Shown: positions 1 through 6,101, numbered from the stretch's first letter. The stretch is 8,335 bases of DNA from Gammaproteobacteria bacterium (GCA_030620735.1 JAUXDV010000076.1:1-8335); one strand, 5' to 3'. Translations and numbers: made by a program. The notes: generated from the letters alone by a model not told the origin.

Positions 1-627
1 GAAGGAGGGCTCGCCCATGAAACCAAGCAGAATGGCTGGTTTATCGCTATAGAAGATCGGCGGGGGATCGAGATTGAGCTCAACCTCCCGAACATTCTCG
101 CTATCAGCCTCGAGTTCGGCAACGAGACGATCCAGTGCCATGACCATGCTTCCCCCGACTGAAATCGCCTTAGTCACAAGATCAACGGCCTTTACAATAA
201 TCTCGTCATCAATATCGGGGAAGTGCATTTTGGTGATTTCAAACTTATCCAGCAGGACCTCTTCCTCCTCCTTATCCACTTTGGTCGTGGCTTTGATATA
301 GAGGGCTCCATAGTGAAACTCATCACTGCCCTTGAACTGTACGGAAACAGCCGCTTTTGCCGTCAGTGTTGTGTGGTCGTCCCACTCATCAAGCTGTGGT
401 TGGTAGAGGATCACCTCTCCATCCGCATGCTGATATTTACGCGGCCAGCCAAGTTCCTCAATATCATCGTCTCCGGGCTTCGCATCTGCCGAAGCCTCAC
501 CCTTCTTGGCAGCGTCAGGCTTAGCGACAGCTGCCTCGACCGTCGGTTGTGTGGCCTCTCCCGCCACCAGGGCAGTGGCGCCCAGGAAGACATAAACAGC
601 AAACAGTGGAATATAGATGCGTTTCAT
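1..627 (-). CDS. Secreted protein of unknown function, N-terminal part, runs off the left edge
   Basis: An uninterrupted frame of 209 codons runs from an ATG at 625-627 to base 1, so the C-terminus lies outside the window. GAGGAA (complement of 634-639) sits 6 nt before the ATG and supports this start. Residues 1-23 (MKRIYIPLFAVYVFLGATAL...) form a signal peptide. An Ala/Lys/Asp-rich linker follows to about residue 55. A folded domain then begins with GWPRKYQHADGEVILYQPQL and includes the segment AAVSVQF and an acidic KVDKEEEEV stretch. The right-hand end of the fragment reads PPPIFYSDKPAILLGFMGEP. From memory, the WPR...LYQPQxDxW pattern followed later by PP.I..S..PA.L....GEP resembles exported proteins often labelled 'carbohydrate-binding family V/XII', but I know of no demonstrated function. 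The gene is monocistronic as far as visible, with a 327-bp gap upstream. The coding call is firm; the family label is tentative. Confidence 0.88.
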   Translation of the reverse strand, partial: MKRIYIPLFAVYVFLGATALVAGEATQPTVEAAVAKPDAAKKGEASADAKPGDDDIEELGWPRKYQHADGEVILYQPQLDEWDDHTTLTAKAAVSVQFKGSDEFHYGALYIKATTKVDKEEEEVLLDKFEITKMHFPDIDDEIIVKAVDLVTKAISVGGSMVMALDRLVAELEADSENVREVELNLDPPPIFYSDKPAILLGFMGEPSF

Positions 628-765
628 AGCGTGTTCCTCGGTCAATCAGGTATATTGAGATGAGTGGTTTGAAAAACTGGGAATGTAGGAAATGCCGGGG
701 CCGGCGCGAGCCATTTAGCTACATACCGGCTAAATTTTACTCTGCCATCAACAAATGTCTAATGC

Positions 766-793
766 ATTATTATTATCATTTTAATAATGTAAA
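766..793 (-). promoter_or_regulatory. Possible sigma70 promoter for the secreted-protein gene, in the 628-954 gap
   Basis: On the minus strand a TTTACA (complement of 788-793) is followed after 16 nt by AATAAT (complement of 766-771), pointing toward the gene that starts at 627. The implied leader is about 130 nt. The same AT-rich patch can fold as an 8-bp hairpin (CATTATTA at 765-772 with TAATAATG at 782-789). The rest of the 327-bp gap 628-954 holds no gene I can support, apart from a broken 31-codon reading frame discussed under findings. Confidence 0.33.
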
Positions 794-954
794 CGCATCA
801 TGGTAAATCTCGAACAGATTTTCCACGCTTCATGAAGCCCTGCTTCACCGACCGAAAGTCATGCAGTTGGTCAGAGAAATTGAAAAAGAATAGCGAAACG
901 AAGCCGTGAGCTGATGTCAGTTAGTTCCGGAATACACTGCGCAATAGAAAGAGT

Positions 955-1806
955 TTACGCATTTATGCTGCGCGCCTTGTAACGATACAGCAGCAGTGCA
1001 ATCAGGGGAGCCTGAAAAACCACGAACAACGCGCCAAACGCCACGAACTCCGGCCGTCCAAGCGTTAATGTGGCGACCAGCGCAGCGGCGCCAACGTTGC
1101 GGATTGAGAATTCTACCGACAGCACATAGCGGTCAACCACCTCCAGGCCGAACACTGCGCCGGTCCCCCATGCCACCGATATGGCAAACCCGGAGAATAA
1201 CAGCGTCAGCAGAGCAGCCTGCATATAGATCTCCCGCACCGTATTCCACTGATCGACAACGATCAGCAGCAGCAGAATGACCAGTAGAAAAAGACTCAGC
1301 GCGCGCATTCGCACGGCATTGCTTTGAACCATTCCGCTGAAAAAATGACGCATCGCCATTCCGATTCCGATGGGTAGCAATAGAAACAACAACAGCATCT
1401 GCATGAGTTGGGGAACAGGTACCGCAAAATCCGAATTCGGCGCAACAGCCGAAACCGTCAACTCCAGAACAAGCGGTAAGGCGGCAAATGAGAGCAGGCT
1501 TGATAAAGCCGTGAGCATCACGGAGAGCGGCACATTGAGCCGCCCCAGATAGCAGTAAAAATTTGACAGTGCGCCGCCCGGACAAGCCGAAACCAGCAGA
1601 AGTCCCACCGCCAACTCCTGCGGTGGATCAAGCAGGGAGATCATGATGACAGCGCCCAGTGGCAGCAGTAGAACCTGGGAGATGGTGCTGCCGATCAATG
1701 GCGCGGGCGATTGCAAGATTATCCTGAACTCCCGGGCCTGCACTCCCGTGCCGACAATGAGCATCATCAACACTACTATCGCAGGAATAAAAATATCGAC
1801 AATCAT
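955..1806 (-). CDS. Bile acid:sodium symporter (BASS/SBF) family membrane transporter
   Basis: This 283-residue, strongly hydrophobic protein matches the SBF-like fold (PF01758) and is close to the usual family length of about 300. It has the family's crossover-helix motif ACPGGALSN at residues 74-82. It also has EFSIRNVG at 232-239, which corresponds to the E...N sodium-site helix of the C-terminal repeat. Eight to ten membrane helices are spread over the length and no cleavable signal peptide is evident. The family moves organic anions (bile acids, keto acids, pantoate-like compounds) with sodium; the substrate here cannot be told. The ATG at 1804-1806 is used because an in-frame TGA lies two codons upstream. 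There is no strong Shine-Dalgarno, so translation may be weak. The gene is divergent from the cytochrome operon and shows no obvious functional link to it. Confidence 0.9.
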   Translation of the reverse strand: MIVDIFIPAIVVLMMLIVGTGVQAREFRIILQSPAPLIGSTISQVLLLPLGAVIMISLLDPPQELAVGLLLVSACPGGALSNFYCYLGRLNVPLSVMLTALSSLLSFAALPLVLELTVSAVAPNSDFAVPVPQLMQMLLLFLLLPIGIGMAMRHFFSGMVQSNAVRMRALSLFLLVILLLLIVVDQWNTVREIYMQAALLTLLFSGFAISVAWGTGAVFGLEVVDRYVLSVEFSIRNVGAAALVATLTLGRPEFVAFGALFVVFQAPLIALLLYRYKARSINA

Positions 1807-1875
1807 AGTTCAGTTGAATCGGTGGTGAGTTCTCATTAACTCCGGGCAATACGAGCAGAATGCTATCGCATTTCA

Positions 1876-1945
1876 ATCGTGGTCAGAAGACCACTCCCAC
1901 ATCTGGCGCCACAGAGGGTTGTAGGAGCGGTCTTCTGACCGCGAT
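1876..1945. repeat. REPIN-like element: two REP palindromes in inverted orientation
   Basis: Two 26-nt units face each other: 1876-1901 (the reverse-complement orientation) and 1920-1945 (TGTAGGAGCGGTCTTCTGAC, continuing CGCGAT). They are separated by 18 nt. Each unit has its own perfect 6-bp hairpin with a 4-nt loop: GTGGTC/GACCAC at 1880-1895 and GCGGTC/GACCGC at 1927-1942. The two units differ in the stem by a compensatory pair (C:G versus T:A), so the fold is kept. The TGTAGGAGCGG...CCGCGAT frame is the usual form of gammaproteobacterial REP sequences, which are mobilised in trans by RAYT-type TnpA(REP) proteins. No such gene is in the window. Confidence 0.8.
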
Positions 1946-1990
1946 CACGCACAAAGTTATTGAGAAGTTACGATGAATGACAATAACACA

Positions 1991-2160
1991 CTATTCCAAC
2001 TCATATTTCTCAGGAACAACATGATAATTATAGTCTATAGGATTGTATTGTTGACCCTTGCTTTTTTTGATTTCAGGCTTGCTAAAGGGTATCTGCTTAT
2101 TAAGGACTCTGACTGAGCAGGTGAGAAATGCAGTTCAAATGGAGGCCTTTAACGCTATCT
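1991..2160 (-). pseudogene. Decayed 3' fragment of a second ppk2 gene
   Basis: The first 100 bases (1991-2090) align with 5097-5196, the end of the intact ppk2, with about 11 mismatches and no gap. The similarity continues with more changes and a one-base length difference near 2100. Translated on the minus strand, the fragment gives IPFSKPEIKKSKGQQYNPID and then a segment ending VVPEKYELE before a TAG at 1991-1993. The intact protein has IPFSKPEIKKSKGQKYTPVD and ends VVPEKY. Before the frameshift it reads LNCISHLLSQS, matching LNCISHLLSQ of the intact enzyme. No Walker A or catalytic core remains and there is no start. The native stop codon is also changed (TAG to GAG), which adds three residues. 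It lies in the same orientation as the intact gene 3.1 kb away, with the cytochrome operon between them. The homology is seen directly; the history is inferred. Confidence 0.88.
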
Positions 2161-2201
2161 TGTGTGCGGACGCTGAGCCGGATAAATTTATAAATCCTTT
2201 A

Positions 2202-2230
2202 CTTGTAATCTGGTTATTATCGGCTATAAT
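2202..2230 (+). promoter_or_regulatory. Sigma70-like promoter of the cytochrome operon
   Basis: A perfect TATAAT at 2225-2230 is preceded at 17-nt spacing by CTTGTA at 2202-2207 (or TTGTAA at 2203-2208 with 16 nt). Transcription would begin near 2237, giving a leader of about 54 nt before the first gene. Confidence 0.6.
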
Positions 2231-2250
2231 TTTTTGAGTCACGCCGATAA
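2217..2250. promoter_or_regulatory. 8-bp inverted repeat enclosing the -10 box; operator candidate
   Basis: TTATCGGC at 2217-2224 and GCCGATAA at 2243-2250 are exact reverse complements separated by 18 nt. The TATAAT box starts directly after the left arm and the expected transcription start falls just before the right arm. This is a typical position for a dimeric repressor site; the arms could also pair as a stem in DNA. The regulator is not identified. Confidence 0.45.
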
Positions 2251-2290
2251 GAGCGTGCGCCTGATCTACCGTATAAAGGAGAAAGTTGTG

Positions 2291-3541
2291 ATGATGTTCC
2301 CTCGCTATGTGTTGTGGGTAGGACTCTTTTTTTTCGCTTCCGCTCTGCCGGGCGTGGTCCTGGGAGACAAACCTCTGGACAGCAAAAAATTGCTCTCCCA
2401 GCCAAAAGCCTATGTGGGCTCCGAGGTATGCCGGACCTGTCACCTGGAGCACTATGACGCCTGGAAGAGGACTCTGCACAGCAAAATGCTGCAGGATGTA
2501 TCAGAGAACGAGGATGTCATCGTCGTCGATCTGGACCAGGAGGTGATGAAAGCTGACTTCAAGAAGATCGAGAAAAAGCTTAAAGTCCCTCTTGATCAAG
2601 TCTATTTTCCCAAACGCGAAGAGGTCAAATACACCATCGGCAGCCAATGGAAGCAGCGCTATCTGGTGCAGAAGGATGGAATCTACTACATCGCGCCAAC
2701 ACAGTTCAACATCGATACCGGCCGCTGGGTCAACTACCACGAGCATGACTGGGACAAGCGCCCCTGGTTGAAAAAGTGCGGCGGCTGCCATGCAACCGGC
2801 GTCGATCTGGAGAAAGAGAGTTTCATCGAGCCAAGCGTCGGCTGCGAAGCATGCCACGGCCCGGGCTCACACCATGCTGCTCTGCCAGCCACCGAGACCT
2901 TCGAGAAGCGCAGCACCATCGTCAACCCAAGCAAACTCGCGGGCGGAGTCGCCATTCAGATATGCGGTTCATGCCACAATCGCGGTAAATCGACAAAGGT
3001 AGAGGGCGCGGGCTGGCCCGTCGGATACAAACCGGGTAAGGCGCTCGAAAGCTACTACAAGTCAATTGAACTTGGTGACAAGCACCTTTATGAAACTGGC
3101 TTTTCCAAGGGGCATCACCAGCAATACATCGACTGGAAGCAGTCCAAACACGCCGATAGCGGTGTGGACTGCATGAGTTGCCACGTGGTTCATCAACTCG
3201 GCAGCCCGCTGTTCCGCAGTAAGACCAAGCTTGCCGGTGACAAGCTGTGCCTCTCCTGCCATGAGCAGGTCGCCCAGGTCGGCGCTCACTCGGTACACTC
3301 TTTCGGCAACTGCGCCAACTGCCATATGCCCAGAATCGCCAAGAGCGCAGAGTCCGGTGATATTCGCAGTCACGTCTTCACCGCATTGCTGCCCAAAGAT
3401 ACTCTCGAGACCAAGGTTCCCAACTCTTGCCAGACCTGTCACAAACATAAAGACGAGGATCTCGCCGATCTACAGCAGCGCTGGGACGTCTTGACCAAGC
3501 GGCGGACCGCCGTCGGAGAGGTGATCGAGAGCAAGCAGTAA
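2291..3541 (+). CDS. Secreted octaheme c-type cytochrome
   Basis: The start is taken at ATG 2291, because AAAGGAG at 2275-2281 lies 9 nt before it and a signal peptide begins there (MMFPRYVLWVGLFFFASALP, cleavage near VVLG/DKPL). The same frame opens earlier, at 2234, but that lies inside the promoter; GTG 2288 is another option. The 416-residue product has eight CXXCH heme-attachment motifs at residues 47, 163, 185, 225, 294, 320, 341 and 380, so it should be a periplasmic octaheme cytochrome. The CMSCH/CLSCH/CANCH region looks like the doubled-CXXCH family, and the N-terminal half resembles cytochrome c554-type domains. A 112-residue heme-free segment lies between motifs 1 and 2. There is no CXXCK motif like that of octaheme tetrathionate reductase or NrfA, and the protein is shorter than hydroxylamine oxidoreductase. 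A carrier role or an unknown reductase role are both open. It is the first gene of a three-gene operon. Confidence 0.93.
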   Translation: MMFPRYVLWVGLFFFASALPGVVLGDKPLDSKKLLSQPKAYVGSEVCRTCHLEHYDAWKRTLHSKMLQDVSENEDVIVVDLDQEVMKADFKKIEKKLKVPLDQVYFPKREEVKYTIGSQWKQRYLVQKDGIYYIAPTQFNIDTGRWVNYHEHDWDKRPWLKKCGGCHATGVDLEKESFIEPSVGCEACHGPGSHHAALPATETFEKRSTIVNPSKLAGGVAIQICGSCHNRGKSTKVEGAGWPVGYKPGKALESYYKSIELGDKHLYETGFSKGHHQQYIDWKQSKHADSGVDCMSCHVVHQLGSPLFRSKTKLAGDKLCLSCHEQVAQVGAHSVHSFGNCANCHMPRIAKSAESGDIRSHVFTALLPKDTLETKVPNSCQTCHKHKDEDLADLQQRWDVLTKRRTAVGEVIESKQ

Positions 3542-3571
3542 AGTGTCTGTCATGAATCACGGGGAAGACCG

Positions 3572-4222
3572 ATGTCTATCGGCCGTATGATATTCTCTCT
3601 CCTGTGGGCGCTGCTAGTGGTCCCGCCTGCTATTGGGCAGGCTGCGGATGCGTCCGGAGAGATGGCGGGAACGGGATATTTCCGGGATCAGGATACTGTG
3701 CCGGGCTCGCTGCGCTTCTATAGCCAACTGCCTGGCGGTGAAGGGAAGCTTTGGGGGATGGGACCAGGCAAGCCAAAGATTCGCCGCTCCAGTTTCAAGC
3801 AGGATGCCCACGAGGGAGTCGCCAACTTCGGTCCGGAAGTACGCTGTAAGAAGTGCCATATCCCGCAAACCAAAGATCTGCATTATCTGAGGATGGGCAT
3901 CACCTGCATCCAGTGCCACCGCAGCCAGCCGGTCGCCGGCGTCTACCACTACTACTCGCCGCTTAATCCGATACGGCGTCACGCCTATGTCTGCGCCAAG
4001 TGCCATGAGGGGGCAACTCCCTCATTCGCCTCCTATATGGTGCACGAGCCAAATCCCATTGCATCCGCAACCCGCAATTCCTTCCCTTTGCTCTATTACG
4101 CCGTCTGGATCATGTTGATCCTGGCTGTCGGTGTGTTCCTCTTCTTCCTGCCCTATACGGCTTTATGGTGGATACGCGAGTTCTTCGCCAAACTGAAAGG
4201 GAGATCCAGTCATGGCCGATGA
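3572..4222 (+). CDS. Membrane-anchored triheme c-type cytochrome
   Basis: This 216-residue protein has a signal peptide (MSIGRMIFSLLWALLVVPPA, cleavage near AIGQA/AD). Its periplasmic domain carries three CXXCH motifs at residues 92 (CKKCH), 112 (CIQCH) and 141 (CAKCH), with further histidines (HEGV, HYL, YHYY, RRH) as possible distal ligands. One transmembrane helix (about 172-196, YYAVWIMLILAVGVFLFFLP) is followed by a short basic cytoplasmic tail (KLKGRSS). It would therefore sit at the outer face of the inner membrane. GGGGAAG at 3561-3567 serves as ribosome binding site. It follows the octaheme gene by 30 nt and overlaps the cytochrome b gene by 11 nt, so coupled translation and a shared complex are likely. 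By position it should relay electrons between the cytochrome b and the octaheme protein. It does not have the NapC/NirT layout of an N-terminal anchor with four hemes. Confidence 0.9.
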   Translation: MSIGRMIFSLLWALLVVPPAIGQAADASGEMAGTGYFRDQDTVPGSLRFYSQLPGGEGKLWGMGPGKPKIRRSSFKQDAHEGVANFGPEVRCKKCHIPQTKDLHYLRMGITCIQCHRSQPVAGVYHYYSPLNPIRRHAYVCAKCHEGATPSFASYMVHEPNPIASATRNSFPLLYYAVWIMLILAVGVFLFFLPYTALWWIREFFAKLKGRSSHGR

Positions 4223-5045
4223 ACGCACCCGCCTGAAGCGCTTCACACCGGTTCACCGGCTGTGGCACCTGGGGTTGATCCTGAACTTCATGATCTTGTC
4301 GGTTACCGGTATCGCCTGGATGTTCTTCGAGACGCCCTGGGGGCGCGGCCTCGCCAACCTGTTCGGCGGTTACAGCAACACCCTGCAAATTCATCGCATT
4401 GCCGGACTGGTGCTGTTGGCAGGGTTGGCACTGCACCTCATCTATCTCCTCACACGAATCGACTGGAAGGACTTTCCCCGTTCCCTGCTGGGCCCGGAGA
4501 CACTGGTCTTTCAATTGGTTGATGTGAAAGGGTTCATCGGTCACCTGGGTTGGGTTTTCGGGATCAACAAGCTGCCGCGTTTCGACCGTTGGAGCTGGTG
4601 GGAGAAGTTCGACTACTGGGCCGTCTGGTGGGGCCTGATGATCGTCGGCATCACCGGGCTGATGCTCTATGATCCGGTGCTGACCAGCGATTACATGCCG
4701 GGGTGGATGCTCAACGTGGCGCTGTGGGTGCATCGCATCGAGGCGGTGCTTGCAATGGGGCACATCTTTACCATCCACTTCACCGTCGAGCATTGGCGGC
4801 CCAGTTCTTTCCCCTTCAATGCAGCCATGTTCGACGGTACGATGGATCTGGAGGAGGCGAAACACGAGCATCCGGAATGGGTCGCACGCCTGGACAAAGA
4901 GGGCCGCCTGGGCGAGGCGCTGGCTACACCGCCGCCGGTTCCCTTGCGGATTCTCTACTTCGTGTTTGGCTACTCGATCATCACGCTGGGTGTGTTCCTG
5001 CTGGTATTCGCCATCGCGAATGCAGCGCTGCTGACGCTGTTCTGA
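4212..5045 (+). CDS. Integral membrane cytochrome b of the FdnI/HydC/PhsC type, quinone-linked
   Basis: This 277-residue protein has about five membrane helices (roughly 17-39, 58-80, 135-155, 170-192 and 243-272). Histidines suited to bind b hemes are H15/H19 in RFTPVHRLWH, H61 (QIHRIAG), H75, and H174, H184, H189 and H194 in the fourth helix region. The WWEKFDYWAVWWG segment and the post-helix stretch PSSFPFNAAMFDGTMDLEEA, followed by KHEHPEW, are characteristic of cytochrome b subunits that partner multiheme cytochromes c, such as the b domains of Geobacter Cbc proteins. The expected role is quinol oxidation or quinone reduction with electron exchange to the triheme partner. AGGGAG at 4198-4203 lies 8 nt before the ATG, and the start overlaps the upstream gene by 11 nt. 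No clear terminator follows in the 60 nt before the convergent ppk2. Confidence 0.92.
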   Translation: MADERTRLKRFTPVHRLWHLGLILNFMILSVTGIAWMFFETPWGRGLANLFGGYSNTLQIHRIAGLVLLAGLALHLIYLLTRIDWKDFPRSLLGPETLVFQLVDVKGFIGHLGWVFGINKLPRFDRWSWWEKFDYWAVWWGLMIVGITGLMLYDPVLTSDYMPGWMLNVALWVHRIEAVLAMGHIFTIHFTVEHWRPSSFPFNAAMFDGTMDLEEAKHEHPEWVARLDKEGRLGEALATPPPVPLRILYFVFGYSIITLGVFLLVFAIANAALLTLF

Positions 5046-5105
5046 CTCAAGCCGGGCGCCAGTGAAGCAGTGTATTAAACTTCAGAGGATCCCAAACTAT
5101 TCCAA

Positions 5106-5894
5106 CTAATATTTCTCAGGAACAACATTGTAATCATAGTCTACTGGAGTGTATTTTTGGCCCTTGCTCTTTTTGATTTCCGGCTTGCTAAAGGGTATCT
5201 CCTCATAAGGGATCTGACTCAGCAGGTGGGAAATACAATTCAGGCGGGCGCTTTTTTTATCATCTGAATTGACCACGAACCAGGGGGCGTGTTTGCTGTC
5301 TGTTGCCAAAAACATCTTATCCTTTGCCTCAGTATACTCATCCCACTTTTGCTGCGCCGTCAAATCCATAGGGCTGAGCTTCCACTGTTTGCAGGGGTCG
5401 TCGATGCGTTTTTGAAAACGTTCGGCCTGGACCTCCTGACTCACTTCGAACCAGTATTTGAGCAGGATAATGCCATCATCGACAATCGCCTGTTCAACAG
5501 CCGGCGTGCGCTTTAGAAAGCGCGCATGCTCTTCGTCCGTGCAAAACCCCATGACAGGCTCGACACCGGCGCGGTTATACCAGCTGCGATCAAAGATAAT
5601 CACTTCACCGGCGGCAGGAAAACGTTCGATATAACGCTGGTAATACATCTGCGATTTTTGGCGCTCAGTCGGCGCCGGCAGGGCATTGACCTGAAATATC
5701 CGTGGGCTGACCTTTTCGAGGATGCGTTTGATCACTCCCCCCTTCCCTGCTGCATCCCGGCCTTCAAATACAATAATAACTCTCTGGCCTGTCTGTTTTA
5801 TCCACGCCTGGAGCTTGCACAGCTCTACCTGAAGTTCACATAACTCCTCTTCATATTTTTTATTGCTGTGTTTTTTGTTTTTCTTAGCCATCAT
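5106..5894 (-). CDS. ppk2: Polyphosphate kinase 2 (PPK2 class I)
   Basis: PPK2 uses inorganic polyphosphate to phosphorylate nucleoside diphosphates (or runs in reverse) in the cytoplasm. The 262-residue protein has the Walker A loop EGRDAAGKGG (44-53), the conserved PxPTERQ turn (about 75-79), QRYIERFPAAGE, and the Walker B/lid motif FDRSWYNRAGVEPVMGFC (101-118). The EGRDAAGKGG form and single-domain length fit class I. The N-terminus is lysine-rich and the C-terminus ends NVVPEKY. Two adjacent ATGs are possible (5894 and 5891); the GAGG at 5900-5903 is 5 nt from the first and 8 nt from the second, so the second may be the real start. The gene converges on the cytochrome operon. A decayed partial copy lies at 1991-2160. 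All catalytic motifs are present, so the gene looks functional. Confidence 0.95.
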   Translation of the reverse strand: MMAKKNKKHSNKKYEEELCELQVELCKLQAWIKQTGQRVIIVFEGRDAAGKGGVIKRILEKVSPRIFQVNALPAPTERQKSQMYYQRYIERFPAAGEVIIFDRSWYNRAGVEPVMGFCTDEEHARFLKRTPAVEQAIVDDGIILLKYWFEVSQEVQAERFQKRIDDPCKQWKLSPMDLTAQQKWDEYTEAKDKMFLATDSKHAPWFVVNSDDKKSARLNCISHLLSQIPYEEIPFSKPEIKKSKGQKYTPVDYDYNVVPEKY

Positions 5895-5938
5895 TATTGC
5901 CTCTGTTTCTGATAATAGTTAATTCAGAGTTGCCGTTG

Positions 5939-5963
5939 ATTCCGGTTAAAAACATGCCGGAAT
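5939..5963. repeat. Imperfect-loop palindrome in the ppk2 leader
   Basis: ATTCCGG at 5939-5945 pairs with CCGGAAT at 5957-5963 around an 11-nt AT-rich loop. Read on the minus strand, the extended form (CCGTCATTCCGGCATG...) resembles the GTCATTCC-type dispersed intergenic palindromes common in proteobacteria. It would lie in the 5' leader of ppk2. Confidence 0.45.
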
Positions 5964-6002
5964 GACGGGGTTCGAATCTCTCGGATGGTCGATTTTTTTG
6001 CC

Positions 6003-6031
6003 ATTATATGCGAGGAGATTCATAAAACCTG
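6003..6031 (-). promoter_or_regulatory. Possible ppk2 promoter
   Basis: On the minus strand there is a perfect TATAAT (complement of 6003-6008) with a weak -35 CAGGTT (complement of 6026-6031) at 17-nt spacing. The implied leader of about 100 nt includes the palindrome at 5939-5963. The weak -35 keeps confidence low. Confidence 0.4.
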
Positions 6032-6035
6032 AAAT

Positions 6036-6084
6036 CGAAGCTGGAGCTTCGCGGAGTGGGTTCCCAAGCGGGAGCTTGGGAACC
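6036..6084. repeat. Two adjacent hairpins just downstream of the tRNA-Ser
   Basis: The first hairpin is CGAAGC-TGGA-GCTTCG (6036-6051), with a perfect 6-bp stem. The second is GGTTCCCAAGC-GGGA-GCTTGGGAACC (6059-6084), with a perfect 11-bp stem and a 4-nt loop. Both share an AAGC-NGGA-GCTT core, so they look like related units of one dispersed repeat. On the minus strand they follow the tRNA 3' end by 17 nt and may end or protect its transcript, but there is no good U-run after either stem. Confidence 0.65.
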
Positions 6085-6101
6085 AGCTGATTACTGCATT
6101 A

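Noticed and set aside
1973..2116. Plus-strand 47-codon hydrophobic frame (MNDNNTLFQLIFLRNN...)
   Set aside because: It is mostly antisense to the ppk2 remnant and has only a weak upstream GAGAAG; the hydrophobicity arises from the complement of Lys/Glu-rich codons.
1991..2160. The ppk2-like segment as a regulatory RNA or attachment site
   Set aside because: The similarity is codon-aligned and gives PPK2 protein sequence, so a gene fragment is the simpler reading.
2234..2290. An earlier start for the octaheme cytochrome at ATG 2234
   Set aside because: It would begin at or before the predicted transcription start, lacks a ribosome binding site and puts 19 charged residues before a clean signal peptide; AAAGGAG fits ATG 2291.
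2135..2479. Minus-strand 114-codon frame overlapping the start of the octaheme gene
   Set aside because: It crosses the operon promoter and opposes a gene with a signal peptide and heme motifs; no ribosome binding site or family features.
4110..4871. Minus-strand 253-codon frame over the cytochrome b gene
   Set aside because: It is antisense to a membrane protein with conserved histidines; its H/Q/P-rich composition is a shadow of hydrophobic codons on the other strand.
5046..5105. Terminator for the cytochrome operon
   Set aside because: No stable GC stem followed by a U-run could be found in this 60-nt gap.
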